Assembly (NCBI RefSeq): GCF_001695575.1
Contig: NZ_LUAX01000007.1
Span: 186,001-250,000, forward strand
Origin: Vibrio europaeus
GTDB lineage: Bacteria; Pseudomonadota; Gammaproteobacteria; Enterobacterales; Vibrionaceae
Direction of reading: 5' to 3'
DNA: 64,000 nt
Shown here: in pieces, positions 35,699-45,148 of the stretch
How positions within the stretch are numbered: position 1 is the stretch's first letter
Layout of the letters: every line of letters begins with the position of its first letter
The notes under the pieces: generated by a model
Databases searched by the model: none
What the model saw: the letters and a program-made list of their open reading frames with translations, nothing else
Told to the model about the DNA's origin: nothing
Position numbers and translations under genes: made by a program

Positions 35699-38600
35699 TC
35701 ATCCACTTATATCATCAAAAAAGCTAATTGTAACGGGTATATCACCTTCAGTATTATCATATGACACTGGAACTTTTTGCTTAAACAGCATCACCACTTT
35801 CACTTCATTTATGACGTCAGCCTTCAAATATGTCTTTAATGCCTCAATATTCTGACTCAAAACTTTGAAGCGTTCTAGATGTTTCATGAGACGATCGGGC
35901 TTACCATCTGTTTTTTTGACGCCACGGAATTCATGGACCTGTTTAGCTATTTCGCCTTCCGTTTTAGCAAATTCTAAGTCTTTACACTCCACTAAATAGA
36001 CAATTTTTTCGGAAGAGTTCCAAGCAAGTACATCAACATCCCCAAAGTCTTTCTTGGTCCTTTTATTTAGAATCTTGCTTACTTTCACATCAGCCTCAAC
36101 CTTCCAGCCTAAATCACTAAATTTGTCAGCAGCTTCTTGATTAAATCTATGCCCTGACTTATTACGCTGCTCTCCAACCCATTTCTTCATCGCTCTAGTG
36201 GTAAAAAATGAGCCATCTAAAGTTGCGTCATATGAGTTCGATAAACAGTACAAGACTCCTCTCCGTATTAGGTTTGGAGCAAGCACAAGTTTATCATCGA
36301 GCATTATTAATGGCCTTGCGGTAAGTGACAACCTACGCCGAAATCTCCAAGGAGATATATCACTTACACGAAAATCTGGGGGTAATGTCATCCAACTAGG
36401 CCTTTGTGGTAACGTAAACCGGTCTATAAAGGCTTTAAGCGCGGAATCTGGGACGCCATGAGTATTCAAATAGTAAAATAGTTCTGAGCAAGAAATCTCA
36501 TATACTGCAGTGCTTTTTTCAATTCCCAGATTTTCGAAAGCATCCAAGATTTTTCTAGCTTCATCAATTGATACTCCAAACTCTTCTTGCCAAGCAGACT
36601 CAAATTCCTGACCTAACAGGCCAGCAACCTTCTCATGAACTTCCGGCTCAGAGAAATAATCATCATACTTGTCCGAAGCGTGGTTCATCATTATTGTCTG
36701 CATGGAGTGACCATAAGGTTTGACCACCGTATCATACGCTGTATGATCGAATTGTACGTCACCGTACGTAGAGAGTCTTAACTGTGGCTTAACTAGCTCG
36801 TACATTATTGCGTCTGATAAGTTTCCATATTGGAAAATGGCAGTTGCGAACGTTATAAGCCTACTGATATCTAGCCGATTTGGTACTTTGCCTCCTTCAT
36901 CTAAGGATTCACAGATTGCCATTTCGATGAGAATTCTAGAACCAGTTAGTGCAAAGTTATTGGATGAGATTCGCTCTAATGCCACAGAATAAGCATCTTC
37001 TCTATCCTTATGTATTCCCAATATAGCTTTAAAAGTGCGCTGCCAATGTTCAGTATCCGCTTCTACAGCAGCATAGTTTTCAAGTAAGAAAAGGATTAGT
37101 GCTTTCTTGTTAAATGACCTTAAGTAGGACTGAATATCTTCCCAAAGACTCAAGGTTAATCCATTCAAATAATCTGTGCATTTGGTTTTACCATAGATAT
37201 TGCATGGTTCTGTATAGCTTTTCGAGAACCACGCTAATCCAATCTTAATTGTGGCATCATCAAAACGGTCTAATGCTAAAGGTGCATGTAAACTCGACTT
37301 CACATAATCCAGAAAAGACTGAGCTGTAAGCAGATGCATTTCTTTACCATAATCATCTACAAAAATATGATTTAGTATTGCTTCAAGCGACTTCTCATGG
37401 TTATCACATTCAACAGACTCTCTAATAAAAACAGCAAGCAGAGACTTCACAATGCTCCGCTCTGCAATGTTGTCAGCTCTATGAAATGCTAGAAAGAAGT
37501 TTTTCAAAAACTGGCAACTTATATGTAAGGTACCATTTTCTTCGTAGCTAGAGGACTTTATTAAACCGCTAAGATCATCTACATCATACACTTGCGATAT
37601 TTGAGCCGGAATATCAACATCCTCAAACTCAACATTAAAACAAACATGAGCGTGTGATGAACTATATCCTAGTTCAACAAGAGCCACATCAGCTCTATAT
37701 ATCCAATTACAGATTCCATGCCACACTCTATACAAAAAATCTTTGTTCTGATTCTCAGAATATAAAGGAGTACACCACCATGTACATACACGGCCTTCTA
37801 TTAGCCCCAATAGCTGACCATCATTAACGCTCTCTTCCGAGCCATAAATTGGTTTAAATCGGTCTTCTTTGAAGTAACTGCTTGAGGTCAACCTTCTTAC
37901 AGTAACCAACTCACCATATGGGTTTAGGACTCTGTGCCTATCTTCTTCATTTTGAACTTCCCATCGAACATCTAGCAAAGCATTCTGTGTGATCATCATG
38001 AATATAGATGAACTTCCTAGATCTTCCTCAAAAGCTGAATGAGGGATGATATTAAAATCATTATCTTTAGCCCACCCATATAAATTGAGTAAACCATTTA
38101 CATTTTGCGTATGAATTCCAGCTTTAAAAACTCTATGTTTAGCTTCAATCAATCGCCAGAATGTATCAGGGCTCATGCTAGTAATTCGATTGAAAGTGTC
38201 CAGATCTGGTGCAGAAACAAATTCTAAGTGCCAGTGATTCAGTTCCGAAACTCTCTCAAGTGATAACGCAACTGAACGCCCCCAGCCACAACCCACGAGG
38301 ACACTTAGCCCACTTTGGAATCCATCAGCATGAGATGAGTAGCTGTGCGCTTTCTTTATGCTTCTCGTAATCGCACTCTCTAATTCAACATCTGGAATAG
38401 ACGCACCATTAACAAAGCCATTTTGATAGTCTTGGAAATCATCAAAAAACATCAAGAATTGAACGTATCTATGGTCATCAATACCAACGAGTGCATCCGC
38501 TCCCACAATTCTTCCATTTGCATCTTTGAGCGGTGAAAATGGTACATTGTTTATCTTCCCAAGTAATCGGGATTGGTTACCAAAGAAAGTAACATACCGA

Positions 38601-39472
38601 TGCTGCATAACATGCTGCAGCCTGTCTAACATCTGAAGCTTTTCAGTTTGTTCTATTACAAAGAGACGAATTGCAACACTTACCGCTGTTGGTAAAGCTA
38701 GGATGTATGTGTCGTCTTTTGTCTTATAAATAGGCTTTCGCTCCAGTGACGAGCATCCAAAATCTTCATTTTCAAGAGCTATAATATCTGCTCTTTCTAT
38801 TACAAAAGGCTTAAGGTGGCTCTCAGAAATTCCCAGCTGATGCAAATCATCCACGCAAAAACTAACTATATTGCTTTTTTCATTAGAAACATAAGAATGA
38901 AAATCCCATTTTGATTGCGGGCAATCACTGCCTTTCTGATAGCGATTTAAATTGGTCTTACTAATCGATTCATGAGATAAAGTAAGGAGTGCTCTTACTG
39001 ACTCCTTGATGCCTAAAAACGGCTTGATATCCGGCATTTCATCTATCAGATCGATAAAGATTTGCGCATAAAAACAGGAACTTTCCCAAAGTCCATTCAA
39101 GAACATGAAAGAACCATTAATTGAGTTTGCTAACCCAACCATCGTGTCTTCTGCTGGATCCTCAAATGCACCTATATATGTAGAATGGATACCATCGAAT
39201 ATTTGACTAAGACCGTCACCATTAAGCGCATTTTCTCCACTATGGGATAAGAAGCACTGATGGATCATAGCTTCGGTTGTCATTAAATTGCTATGCAATT
39301 CTGGTTGGTATGTTAGTCCAACTAGTTTAGTGAGTAGATCTTCAAAGTCATAGCCATCAATTAAATTTGATATACCATGCTCGGCTCGAAATTGACCAAA
39401 CGTAGTGTTCATCATTTGCTGCCCAACATTCATGAAGTCTAACTGAGAGAGATCCATATCTTCTATATTCAT
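35699..39472 (-). CDS. 1257-aa protein with C-terminal PD-(D/E)xK nuclease-like domain
   Basis: Not a family I recognise. Residues 1-1080 have no known domain; they look globular and helical, with scattered Trp and Cys and no P-loop. Residues ~1110-1210 resemble a restriction-endonuclease fold: FNQEAADKFSDLGWKVEADV (helix and strand), FGDVDVLAW (Asp 1145 and 1147), then YLVECKDL (Glu 1162, Lys 1164), the D-ExK arrangement of Mrr-like nucleases. It is second to last in the operon, 37 bp after the 587-aa gene. Likely a DNA-cutting effector with a large sensing region; this is inference. Confidence 0.75.
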   Translation of the reverse strand: MNIEDMDLSQLDFMNVGQQMMNTTFGQFRAEHGISNLIDGYDFEDLLTKLVGLTYQPELHSNLMTTEAMIHQCFLSHSGENALNGDGLSQIFDGIHSTYIGAFEDPAEDTMVGLANSINGSFMFLNGLWESSCFYAQIFIDLIDEMPDIKPFLGIKESVRALLTLSHESISKTNLNRYQKGSDCPQSKWDFHSYVSNEKSNIVSFCVDDLHQLGISESHLKPFVIERADIIALENEDFGCSSLERKPIYKTKDDTYILALPTAVSVAIRLFVIEQTEKLQMLDRLQHVMQHRYVTFFGNQSRLLGKINNVPFSPLKDANGRIVGADALVGIDDHRYVQFLMFFDDFQDYQNGFVNGASIPDVELESAITRSIKKAHSYSSHADGFQSGLSVLVGCGWGRSVALSLERVSELNHWHLEFVSAPDLDTFNRITSMSPDTFWRLIEAKHRVFKAGIHTQNVNGLLNLYGWAKDNDFNIIPHSAFEEDLGSSSIFMMITQNALLDVRWEVQNEEDRHRVLNPYGELVTVRRLTSSSYFKEDRFKPIYGSEESVNDGQLLGLIEGRVCTWWCTPLYSENQNKDFLYRVWHGICNWIYRADVALVELGYSSSHAHVCFNVEFEDVDIPAQISQVYDVDDLSGLIKSSSYEENGTLHISCQFLKNFFLAFHRADNIAERSIVKSLLAVFIRESVECDNHEKSLEAILNHIFVDDYGKEMHLLTAQSFLDYVKSSLHAPLALDRFDDATIKIGLAWFSKSYTEPCNIYGKTKCTDYLNGLTLSLWEDIQSYLRSFNKKALILFLLENYAAVEADTEHWQRTFKAILGIHKDREDAYSVALERISSNNFALTGSRILIEMAICESLDEGGKVPNRLDISRLITFATAIFQYGNLSDAIMYELVKPQLRLSTYGDVQFDHTAYDTVVKPYGHSMQTIMMNHASDKYDDYFSEPEVHEKVAGLLGQEFESAWQEEFGVSIDEARKILDAFENLGIEKSTAVYEISCSELFYYLNTHGVPDSALKAFIDRFTLPQRPSWMTLPPDFRVSDISPWRFRRRLSLTARPLIMLDDKLVLAPNLIRRGVLYCLSNSYDATLDGSFFTTRAMKKWVGEQRNKSGHRFNQEAADKFSDLGWKVEADVKVSKILNKRTKKDFGDVDVLAWNSSEKIVYLVECKDLEFAKTEGEIAKQVHEFRGVKKTDGKPDRLMKHLERFKVLSQNIEALKTYLKADVINEVKVVMLFKQKVPVSYDNTEGDIPVTISFFDDISG

Positions 39473-39509
39473 AAATACTTTTCTTATTGTTAGTCGTTCG
39501 AGCTAATTT

Positions 39510-41273
39510 TTATTGCTGATTCACAAGCGACTCAAGTTGCTCGGCGACATAAGTAATTGATCTTGAGATTTCGTCCAAAACAAAGTCCAGTGCTCGCCCG
39601 TATCCAACACTTAAACTAGCAGTATCAAACCCTAGAGCTTGTAAAGCATCAATACATTTTTTTATGGCGTCATGAGCATCCGCAATTCTCAGTTCATTGT
39701 TGAGAAATAATGGAGAAAGGACTTCGTTTTGTTCATTCCAACCCATAGGTGCATTTTCTGATTGAAAGCACTCTACGGTCTCACGCTCCTTGTTCAAAAG
39801 CTCTACAATATTTAACAAGCTCTGTAGCAGCTTTAGACTCCCAAAGTTTTTAATTTCCGCACTTGAACATCCAGCATGGCGCAAAAGAGATTTTAAAAAT
39901 CCATTCGGTACCTTTTGAAGAACCTCATGAACGTTTTTACATCGAGATAAAAACTGCTGCTGGGTCATGTTAAGTGGAGCGACCTGAGCCAACCTAGATA
40001 AAGATGGATAGTTCAGCCATCCGTTTGCTCGTAACTCAAGTTTATCAAAGCCAATTAACTCGTCTGTTGAATATAGTTGGCCAACACTCTCTCCTAGCAC
40101 TGATAGTCCATCACCAACCCTAACCAATGCCTTGACTAACCTGTCCACCTTAATAACAATATGCTCTTCACTTAAATCAAGTTGATCGACTGTATCTTTG
40201 TCTACAACATAGCTATGAGCATGAACGATTTCTCTACTGGGTTTTGGCTTATAAAGCTCTCTCATCTCAACTCGAATTAAGTTTCTGCCTATGCGGTGGC
40301 AGTTAGTAAAACTCCATTGGCCTTTGTAAGAGGGGTTACTATGCCAACGGTTATACATTTTTACTGGAGTAGTGTCATAAAACTTACTTTGCTCATATTT
40401 TTCTAAAAATCTATCATCCAAATATACGCAACGATTATCTCTTATCGCATTTGCTCGGGAGTAAGTCATAGGAATATCACGTTCAGACCATGCTAGGGAT
40501 TCAGCATCTTGCTCTGGGCACAGTTCAGGCTTAACTGCTTCGACGCTAGCCCATAGCTGAAGAAGAATTCCGCCATTGTGCTCTCGCAGATCCAACTCGT
40601 ACCATTGCGTCCCTTCCTTTGGCTTCAATACAATATGCGTTGACCCATTCAATGTATCTCTTAACAACGGAGTGTCTTCCAGCTGGACTTGATAAAAGAA
40701 CACTCTCACACCTATTGCACCCCTCAACCATAAATAACGACGGAGATATTCATTGGACATAGTCCAACACACATTCCGTTTCAAACTCCATTGGTGCTCA
40801 GTGGAAATTTCTCCTTCAGCAATATCAAATTCAGGAACATCTAATGCATCGTAAACTAGCCGTTGTTTATCGTTTCCAATACAACGTGGCGTAAGCCCAA
40901 GCGTCATCCACACTTTTTCAGATAAATTGTATGTATAAAAAGAGCCATTTCCCCATGAGGCAACTAGGTAATCATATCCCGATAGCGTCGGAAGGAAGCC
41001 TTCTGAGCACCCTTTGTTATCCCCAGAAGGAACAGAAAATGCCACTACTCCGTCAGAGGCCTCGCGTAGTACATCAATAGGTGTGTAGTTTTGTTCTGCT
41101 ACAACTGCCATTTGAAGATGTAAGCACTCGGCATTAGCTTCATAGAGATTGGACTCTTGCATACATGCGACCTCTACTCGTAAATCGGGCGAGGAACCAA
41201 TAGGCTTCAAAAGCTCTCTTAGCCTGAAGGGTAATGATTCTTCTGGCAGAGGGAATGGTTCGAATAACGTCAT
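39510..41273 (-). CDS. 587-aa protein of unknown function in the four-gene operon
   Basis: A soluble protein with no signal peptide, membrane segment, P-loop or nuclease motif that I can see. The middle (residues ~180-290) is beta-rich with aromatic residues (LRGAIGVRVFFYQVQLED, IVLKPKEGTQWYELDLREHN); the end (~440-587) is helical (LLQSLLNIVELLNKERETVE). It starts with a good AGGA site. Because it is flanked by the two nuclease-like genes on the same strand, it is probably a structural or recognition partner. Confidence 0.7.
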   Translation of the reverse strand: MTLFEPFPLPEESLPFRLRELLKPIGSSPDLRVEVACMQESNLYEANAECLHLQMAVVAEQNYTPIDVLREASDGVVAFSVPSGDNKGCSEGFLPTLSGYDYLVASWGNGSFYTYNLSEKVWMTLGLTPRCIGNDKQRLVYDALDVPEFDIAEGEISTEHQWSLKRNVCWTMSNEYLRRYLWLRGAIGVRVFFYQVQLEDTPLLRDTLNGSTHIVLKPKEGTQWYELDLREHNGGILLQLWASVEAVKPELCPEQDAESLAWSERDIPMTYSRANAIRDNRCVYLDDRFLEKYEQSKFYDTTPVKMYNRWHSNPSYKGQWSFTNCHRIGRNLIRVEMRELYKPKPSREIVHAHSYVVDKDTVDQLDLSEEHIVIKVDRLVKALVRVGDGLSVLGESVGQLYSTDELIGFDKLELRANGWLNYPSLSRLAQVAPLNMTQQQFLSRCKNVHEVLQKVPNGFLKSLLRHAGCSSAEIKNFGSLKLLQSLLNIVELLNKERETVECFQSENAPMGWNEQNEVLSPLFLNNELRIADAHDAIKKCIDALQALGFDTASLSVGYGRALDFVLDEISRSITYVAEQLESLVNQQ

Positions 41274-41402
41274 AGTTTTCCTAATTTAGCCGTATAGTAT
41301 GGATAACCCAATAAACTCCATACGCCACTGTCGCATATACTAATAGAATTAAATCAACCAATCGGCTCTAAACACCGACTTGGAACACCAATTCGAAGTG
41401 GT

Positions 41403-43172
41403 TTAGTGCATGATAACTAGTGACATATTCTGGGGCATACTATCTGAATCCATAAAATAGTCCTGATTACCAAGATGCCTCAACGCACCTGCCATAGTGT
41501 AGCCAGACTCCAAAGACTCGTTCTCAAGTTGTTCAATCGCACCAACAGACACAAACTCGTTCTTCGCTAAACCATAAACCTTATCCATTGCAATGATATC
41601 GTACTCTATAACATACTCAGCTACTGCCACTCTTTCAGTACTTCGCACTGTACACTCATCAATGAATTCTTTATGCCCTCGAAGGTGGAAAAGGATGTAG
41701 TTTGTATCTCCATCACTTTCATCGATAATATGGCATAAAGTGTCGCCATCCAGTATTGGAATATTGTTTTCTGGGAAAAACATCCCCGCACTTTGAGAAG
41801 ATATTATTAATGTATCTACAACAACGCATATTCCATGTGGAAACAGCCGCTTAACATCTAGTTCTGGAAATGCTTTTACAGCGAGGTCGTGAATAAGCAT
41901 CAATCCATCGTCAGTTTGTAAAAAGGACTTTATAGTTTCTATTTGAGATATCGCTTTTGTAATAAATCCTTTGGAACCGCTTGATTTGAGATAGTCTTTA
42001 CCCCATACAGCGGGCAAATTGTTCTTCACCTCACCAACGAAAACATGAAACCCAAGTGATGGTTCATACGAGATGGCTAGCAGATCTATGTCCGGTAATT
42101 TCTGGTCATACTTGTCCAGCTTTAGGTCGGTATGCACCTTATAATTAGGGTACTGTTCAATCTTTGATTTTATTTTTTCGACCAATCCTTTACCCATGAT
42201 TTCTGATACATTAGATGAAAAGCTATCAGGATCAGATTTGGCAAATTCCCTAAGAACGTTTGTTATTCCATCAACTAAAGAGAAGCAAGTAGGATTCAGT
42301 AAGTAGATGTTCTCTTGGGGAATATAGTTAAATGTGCATCTAGATGATTTTGCTATGTCTCTAAAAATTTTTGCCAAAGAATCTCGATTTTCTAAAGGGT
42401 ATTGTTGCATGGCTTGCCCTAAAAGCTCTTCCTCTCTATATGTAATGACCCCTGATAAGCCATTCGCTTTAGAAAAGTAACGTTCATAAAGAGCTAGAAC
42501 TAAAAGAGATCTGTAGGTACCGATAAATGTAGAGTATTTATACCCATCAAGCATCACGTCGCTATCTTCTGGTATATAAGAAAAATAATAATCAATTTTC
42601 CAGCCTGCAATGATTGAAATTACGTCAAAAGCTTTTTTTACATTAGGATTGGAGAAGTCAAAAGCTCTCGTACCTTTCAACAGTAGTTCAGGGCTATCTT
42701 CTCTACTGTGAGGAGCATTACTTGAATTCATACCGAAACTCATGGCTTCTGATGCATGTTGCCTTAGAATCGAATCATCATTTAAGACAACCTTGATAAC
42801 GTTTTCTTCTTTGGTCCAAGTGACTACATCTTCATTGTCGTATGAATAAAAAATAAAATCTCTTAAAGATAGGAAGGCTCTTAGAAAATCGAAAAGATCA
42901 ACAAAATCAGTAGGTTTATATCTTTTATGAGGAACTGAACTAGGGTCATAGTTTTCCAGTAAAAAGGGGACAAGAACCTCATTCGCCGTTCTAATATACT
43001 CACCTTCGTTAAATCGCCCTTGCCTGTACATCAATTCAGCGGCTTCGCCTAACATCTGGAGAGTGTCAATGTTTTTTCCAACATCTTCAACTATAGATGT
43101 CAACCTCTGCTCAAATATTTTTTCGACGATCTTCCTAACCCGATTTCCCTTATTCTTTTCACTCAAAACCAA
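41403..43172 (-). CDS. 589-aa protein with central PD-(D/E)xK nuclease-like motif
   Basis: First gene of the operon. Residues 1-330 are helical without known domain. Residues ~345-400 hold a second nuclease-like core: KLPDIDLLAISYEPS (Asp 361 and 363) followed by FHVFVGEVKNNLP (Glu 381, Lys 383), the D-ExK pattern, with a C-terminal beta-rich part after it. It differs from the 1257-aa protein in the place and sequence of the motif, so the two are not recent duplicates. The gap to the next gene is 129 bp, enough for an extra promoter. Confidence 0.72.
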   Translation of the reverse strand: MVLSEKNKGNRVRKIVEKIFEQRLTSIVEDVGKNIDTLQMLGEAAELMYRQGRFNEGEYIRTANEVLVPFLLENYDPSSVPHKRYKPTDFVDLFDFLRAFLSLRDFIFYSYDNEDVVTWTKEENVIKVVLNDDSILRQHASEAMSFGMNSSNAPHSREDSPELLLKGTRAFDFSNPNVKKAFDVISIIAGWKIDYYFSYIPEDSDVMLDGYKYSTFIGTYRSLLVLALYERYFSKANGLSGVITYREEELLGQAMQQYPLENRDSLAKIFRDIAKSSRCTFNYIPQENIYLLNPTCFSLVDGITNVLREFAKSDPDSFSSNVSEIMGKGLVEKIKSKIEQYPNYKVHTDLKLDKYDQKLPDIDLLAISYEPSLGFHVFVGEVKNNLPAVWGKDYLKSSGSKGFITKAISQIETIKSFLQTDDGLMLIHDLAVKAFPELDVKRLFPHGICVVVDTLIISSQSAGMFFPENNIPILDGDTLCHIIDESDGDTNYILFHLRGHKEFIDECTVRSTERVAVAEYVIEYDIIAMDKVYGLAKNEFVSVGAIEQLENESLESGYTMAGALRHLGNQDYFMDSDSMPQNMSLVIMH

Positions 43173-43295
43173 CCATCCTAAAATTAATACTAACTCTAAC
43201 TAAAACATTTAAAGAATCACACTATAGCAGTTTAAACATCCAAGAACTCATAAAGTCAACACAGAAAAAAACATCGAAACAAACAATTCTATTAG

Positions 43296-44117
43296 TTATA
43301 GTCCGATTCGAGACAAATAGTTATTAATTGTTTTTTTCTCTTCATTCTCAAGAAATTTCATAGAACTATAGATTCTATTTTTCTGTCTTCTCATTTGCTT
43401 GATATCCAATGTCTCTTTTGCCATTTCCCACTTATCTATCTGCTTCTGTAACTTGATTAGTAACTTTTTATCACCTATCGCGCGACTGAACTCCTCGTTG
43501 TGATACTTCCATAGTTCTAATCTCTTTCCTACATCCGTTTTCTGAGGTATGTAGTCAAGGCTGTCTAAGTTTAAGTGCTCCAATATAGCAACGTTGTATG
43601 CTTGCTTTACTCGATTCAAAGCTGATCTCTTCTGTAGACCTATCAACACCTTATCATTAACTATTTTGGGTATGATTAAATGAACATGATCTCCTGTCCC
43701 CCTAACAAAATCTTGATTTTGTCTATGACAAACAGCTCTTACATACTTGCCAAATTCAATTCGTTCGTCTTTTGTAAGCTGCAAGTGTTCCACGAGTGCG
43801 CGACAACAATCCCTTACAATCATCATCCATTGATCTTTACGTGGTCTGTGACCCTTGGGTAATGTTAGACATAACTCCATTGCATAACTGGACAAAGGCC
43901 TTCCCCCTTTTTTGTTCTTAGCCTTTTGCATTAATTTGAAGCTTTCCCCTGCAAGTGCAAGTCTTTTAGTTGTTTCACTAGACCCATAGATATTAATTAT
44001 TTCATCTGTACTTTTATGATTAACGTGTGTTTGTGAATTTAAGTAGTTTTCTCGGCAGAACAAACCTGAGGAACCATTCTTTACAGGCTTTATGATCAAA
44101 GTGAAATTCTTAATCAT
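43296..44117 (-). CDS. Relaxase-like (HUH) mobilisation protein
   Basis: 273 residues, basic. Residues ~130-165 have GTGDHVHLIIPKIVND, an HxH motif of the HUH nucleic-acid-nicking fold, preceded by ALVEHLQL and RAVCHRQNQ and with possible catalytic Tyr residues further on; the C-terminal third is a long charged helix. I read it as a small relaxase or mobilisation nickase, but a transposase-like or replication HUH protein cannot be excluded. It is divergent from the 124-aa gene, with a GC-rich inverted repeat between them. Confidence 0.55.
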   Translation of the reverse strand: MIKNFTLIIKPVKNGSSGLFCRENYLNSQTHVNHKSTDEIINIYGSSETTKRLALAGESFKLMQKAKNKKGGRPLSSYAMELCLTLPKGHRPRKDQWMMIVRDCCRALVEHLQLTKDERIEFGKYVRAVCHRQNQDFVRGTGDHVHLIIPKIVNDKVLIGLQKRSALNRVKQAYNVAILEHLNLDSLDYIPQKTDVGKRLELWKYHNEEFSRAIGDKKLLIKLQKQIDKWEMAKETLDIKQMRRQKNRIYSSMKFLENEEKKTINNYLSRIGL

Positions 44118-44214
44118 TTATTTTAAAGATAAACATATATGATCATTAACTCAAATCATTAGCAACTTTCAAGATAGAACAACATAACGCAAGCTTTGAT
44201 GATGTTCCTCTTGT

Positions 44215-44237
44215 AAAGGGTTCCCCTTTAAAACCCT
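44215..44237. other. Nested inverted repeats, candidate oriT or operator
   Basis: AAAGGG and CCCTTT (44,215-44,229), and overlapping AAGGGT and ACCCTT (44,216-44,237), lie in the divergent promoter region between the relaxase-like gene and the 124-aa gene. This is the usual place for a nick site. Confidence 0.35.
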
Positions 44238-44264
44238 TGTAAATTATTCTAACCTTAGAATAAA

Positions 44265-44639
44265 ATGAACGACTACAAAGTAATAATCGAATCACTTATC
44301 ATTGAACTTAACCTTATTTACATGCCTATATTTGATGAATACTGTTACCCAATCTCCGACCCGATAAATGTGAATACAAATAAAATTATGGTGGAGTTTT
44401 TTTGGACATTAGAACAATCGAGAGCGATTGATGTTCCATACGTCGAGGAAGATGATAACACTCTTCAATGGTATAAAGATTTTATTACGACAAAGATAGA
44501 CACTTTATTACTAACAAGTGCTAGAGATGAGATAACAAAATCATACCTTTCAGATTCAGAAGTAACATTGATAGCTCAAAGATTTGCATCTGAATTAATC
44601 CCGTATATAGAAGAAACTATAGTAAGTTTTCCTAAATAA
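44265..44639 (+). CDS. Hypothetical 124-aa protein of the island
   Basis: A soluble acidic protein (YKVIIESLIIELNLIYMPIF start; IAQRFASELIPYIEETIVSF end), mostly helical. I do not recognise it. It faces away from the relaxase-like gene and is followed by a hairpin terminator. Possible roles are an antitoxin-like, immunity or mobilisation accessory protein; nothing decides between them. Confidence 0.6.
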   Translation: MNDYKVIIESLIIELNLIYMPIFDEYCYPISDPINVNTNKIMVEFFWTLEQSRAIDVPYVEEDDNTLQWYKDFITTKIDTLLLTSARDEITKSYLSDSEVTLIAQRFASELIPYIEETIVSFPK

Positions 44640-44670
44640 ATTTTAATCCTAGTTTCATCTACAAATTTGT

Positions 44671-44693
44671 AGGACGCTATGCGTCCTGTCTTT
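44671..44693 (+). terminator. Terminator after the 124-aa gene
   Basis: AGGACGC and GCGTCCT form a 7-bp stem with a 3-nt loop, followed by GTCTTTGTTT. Moderate strength. Confidence 0.6.
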
Positions 44694-44782
44694 GTTTAAA
44701 CAACGTAGATAATTTCAGTTTATCTCGGGTCATCAGATTCTACTCAATAAACATTATAAATTAATCACTCAAACTAACCGAA

Positions 44783-44800
44783 CTCAAATAGGTATTTGAG
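44783..44800. repeat. Palindrome upstream of the iterons
   Basis: CTCAAATA-GG-TATTTGAG, 8-bp perfect arms. It lies in the AT-rich region before the iteron array and could be part of the replication origin or a Rep binding site. Confidence 0.45.
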
Positions 44801-44912
44801 ATACTATTATTCCTATAATTTATAAATACTATTTAAGGTTCTTAGAATAAAAAACAAACAAATTAAATCAAATAAAATCAATAACATAGAGACAATTAAA
44901 ACAAAAGTTTAT

Positions 44913-45010
44913 GGTAAAACCTGTCTATTATTAGATAAAATTGGTGAACTTTTAAGTAAAGCCAGACGAATTTAAGATAAACTTTGTCATATATAAAGTA
45001 AAACTTGTCA
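44913..45010 (+). repeat. Iteron array with 21-bp period (putative replication origin)
   Basis: Five 14-base copies start at 44,913, 44,934, 44,955, 44,976 and 44,997, exactly 21 bp apart: GGTAAAACCTGTCT, GATAAAATTGGTGA, AGTAAAGCCAGACG, GATAAACTTTGTCA, AGTAAAACTTGTCA. The third is weakest. A two-turn spacing puts all copies on one face of the helix, as in Rep_3-type origins. The Rep gene starts 139 bp downstream, and AT-rich DNA precedes the array. Confidence 0.75.
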
Positions 45011-45148
45011 CACCTTCAATTACAGATTTTATAATGTCAAGCGTGTTTTTGCTCAATTACCGCTGATTTTAGCTCATTTAATGTTGAAGTGATGGACCGA
45101 AACAATGCAACCTATCTACAAGAGCAACTCCAACAAACCGTGAATTAA

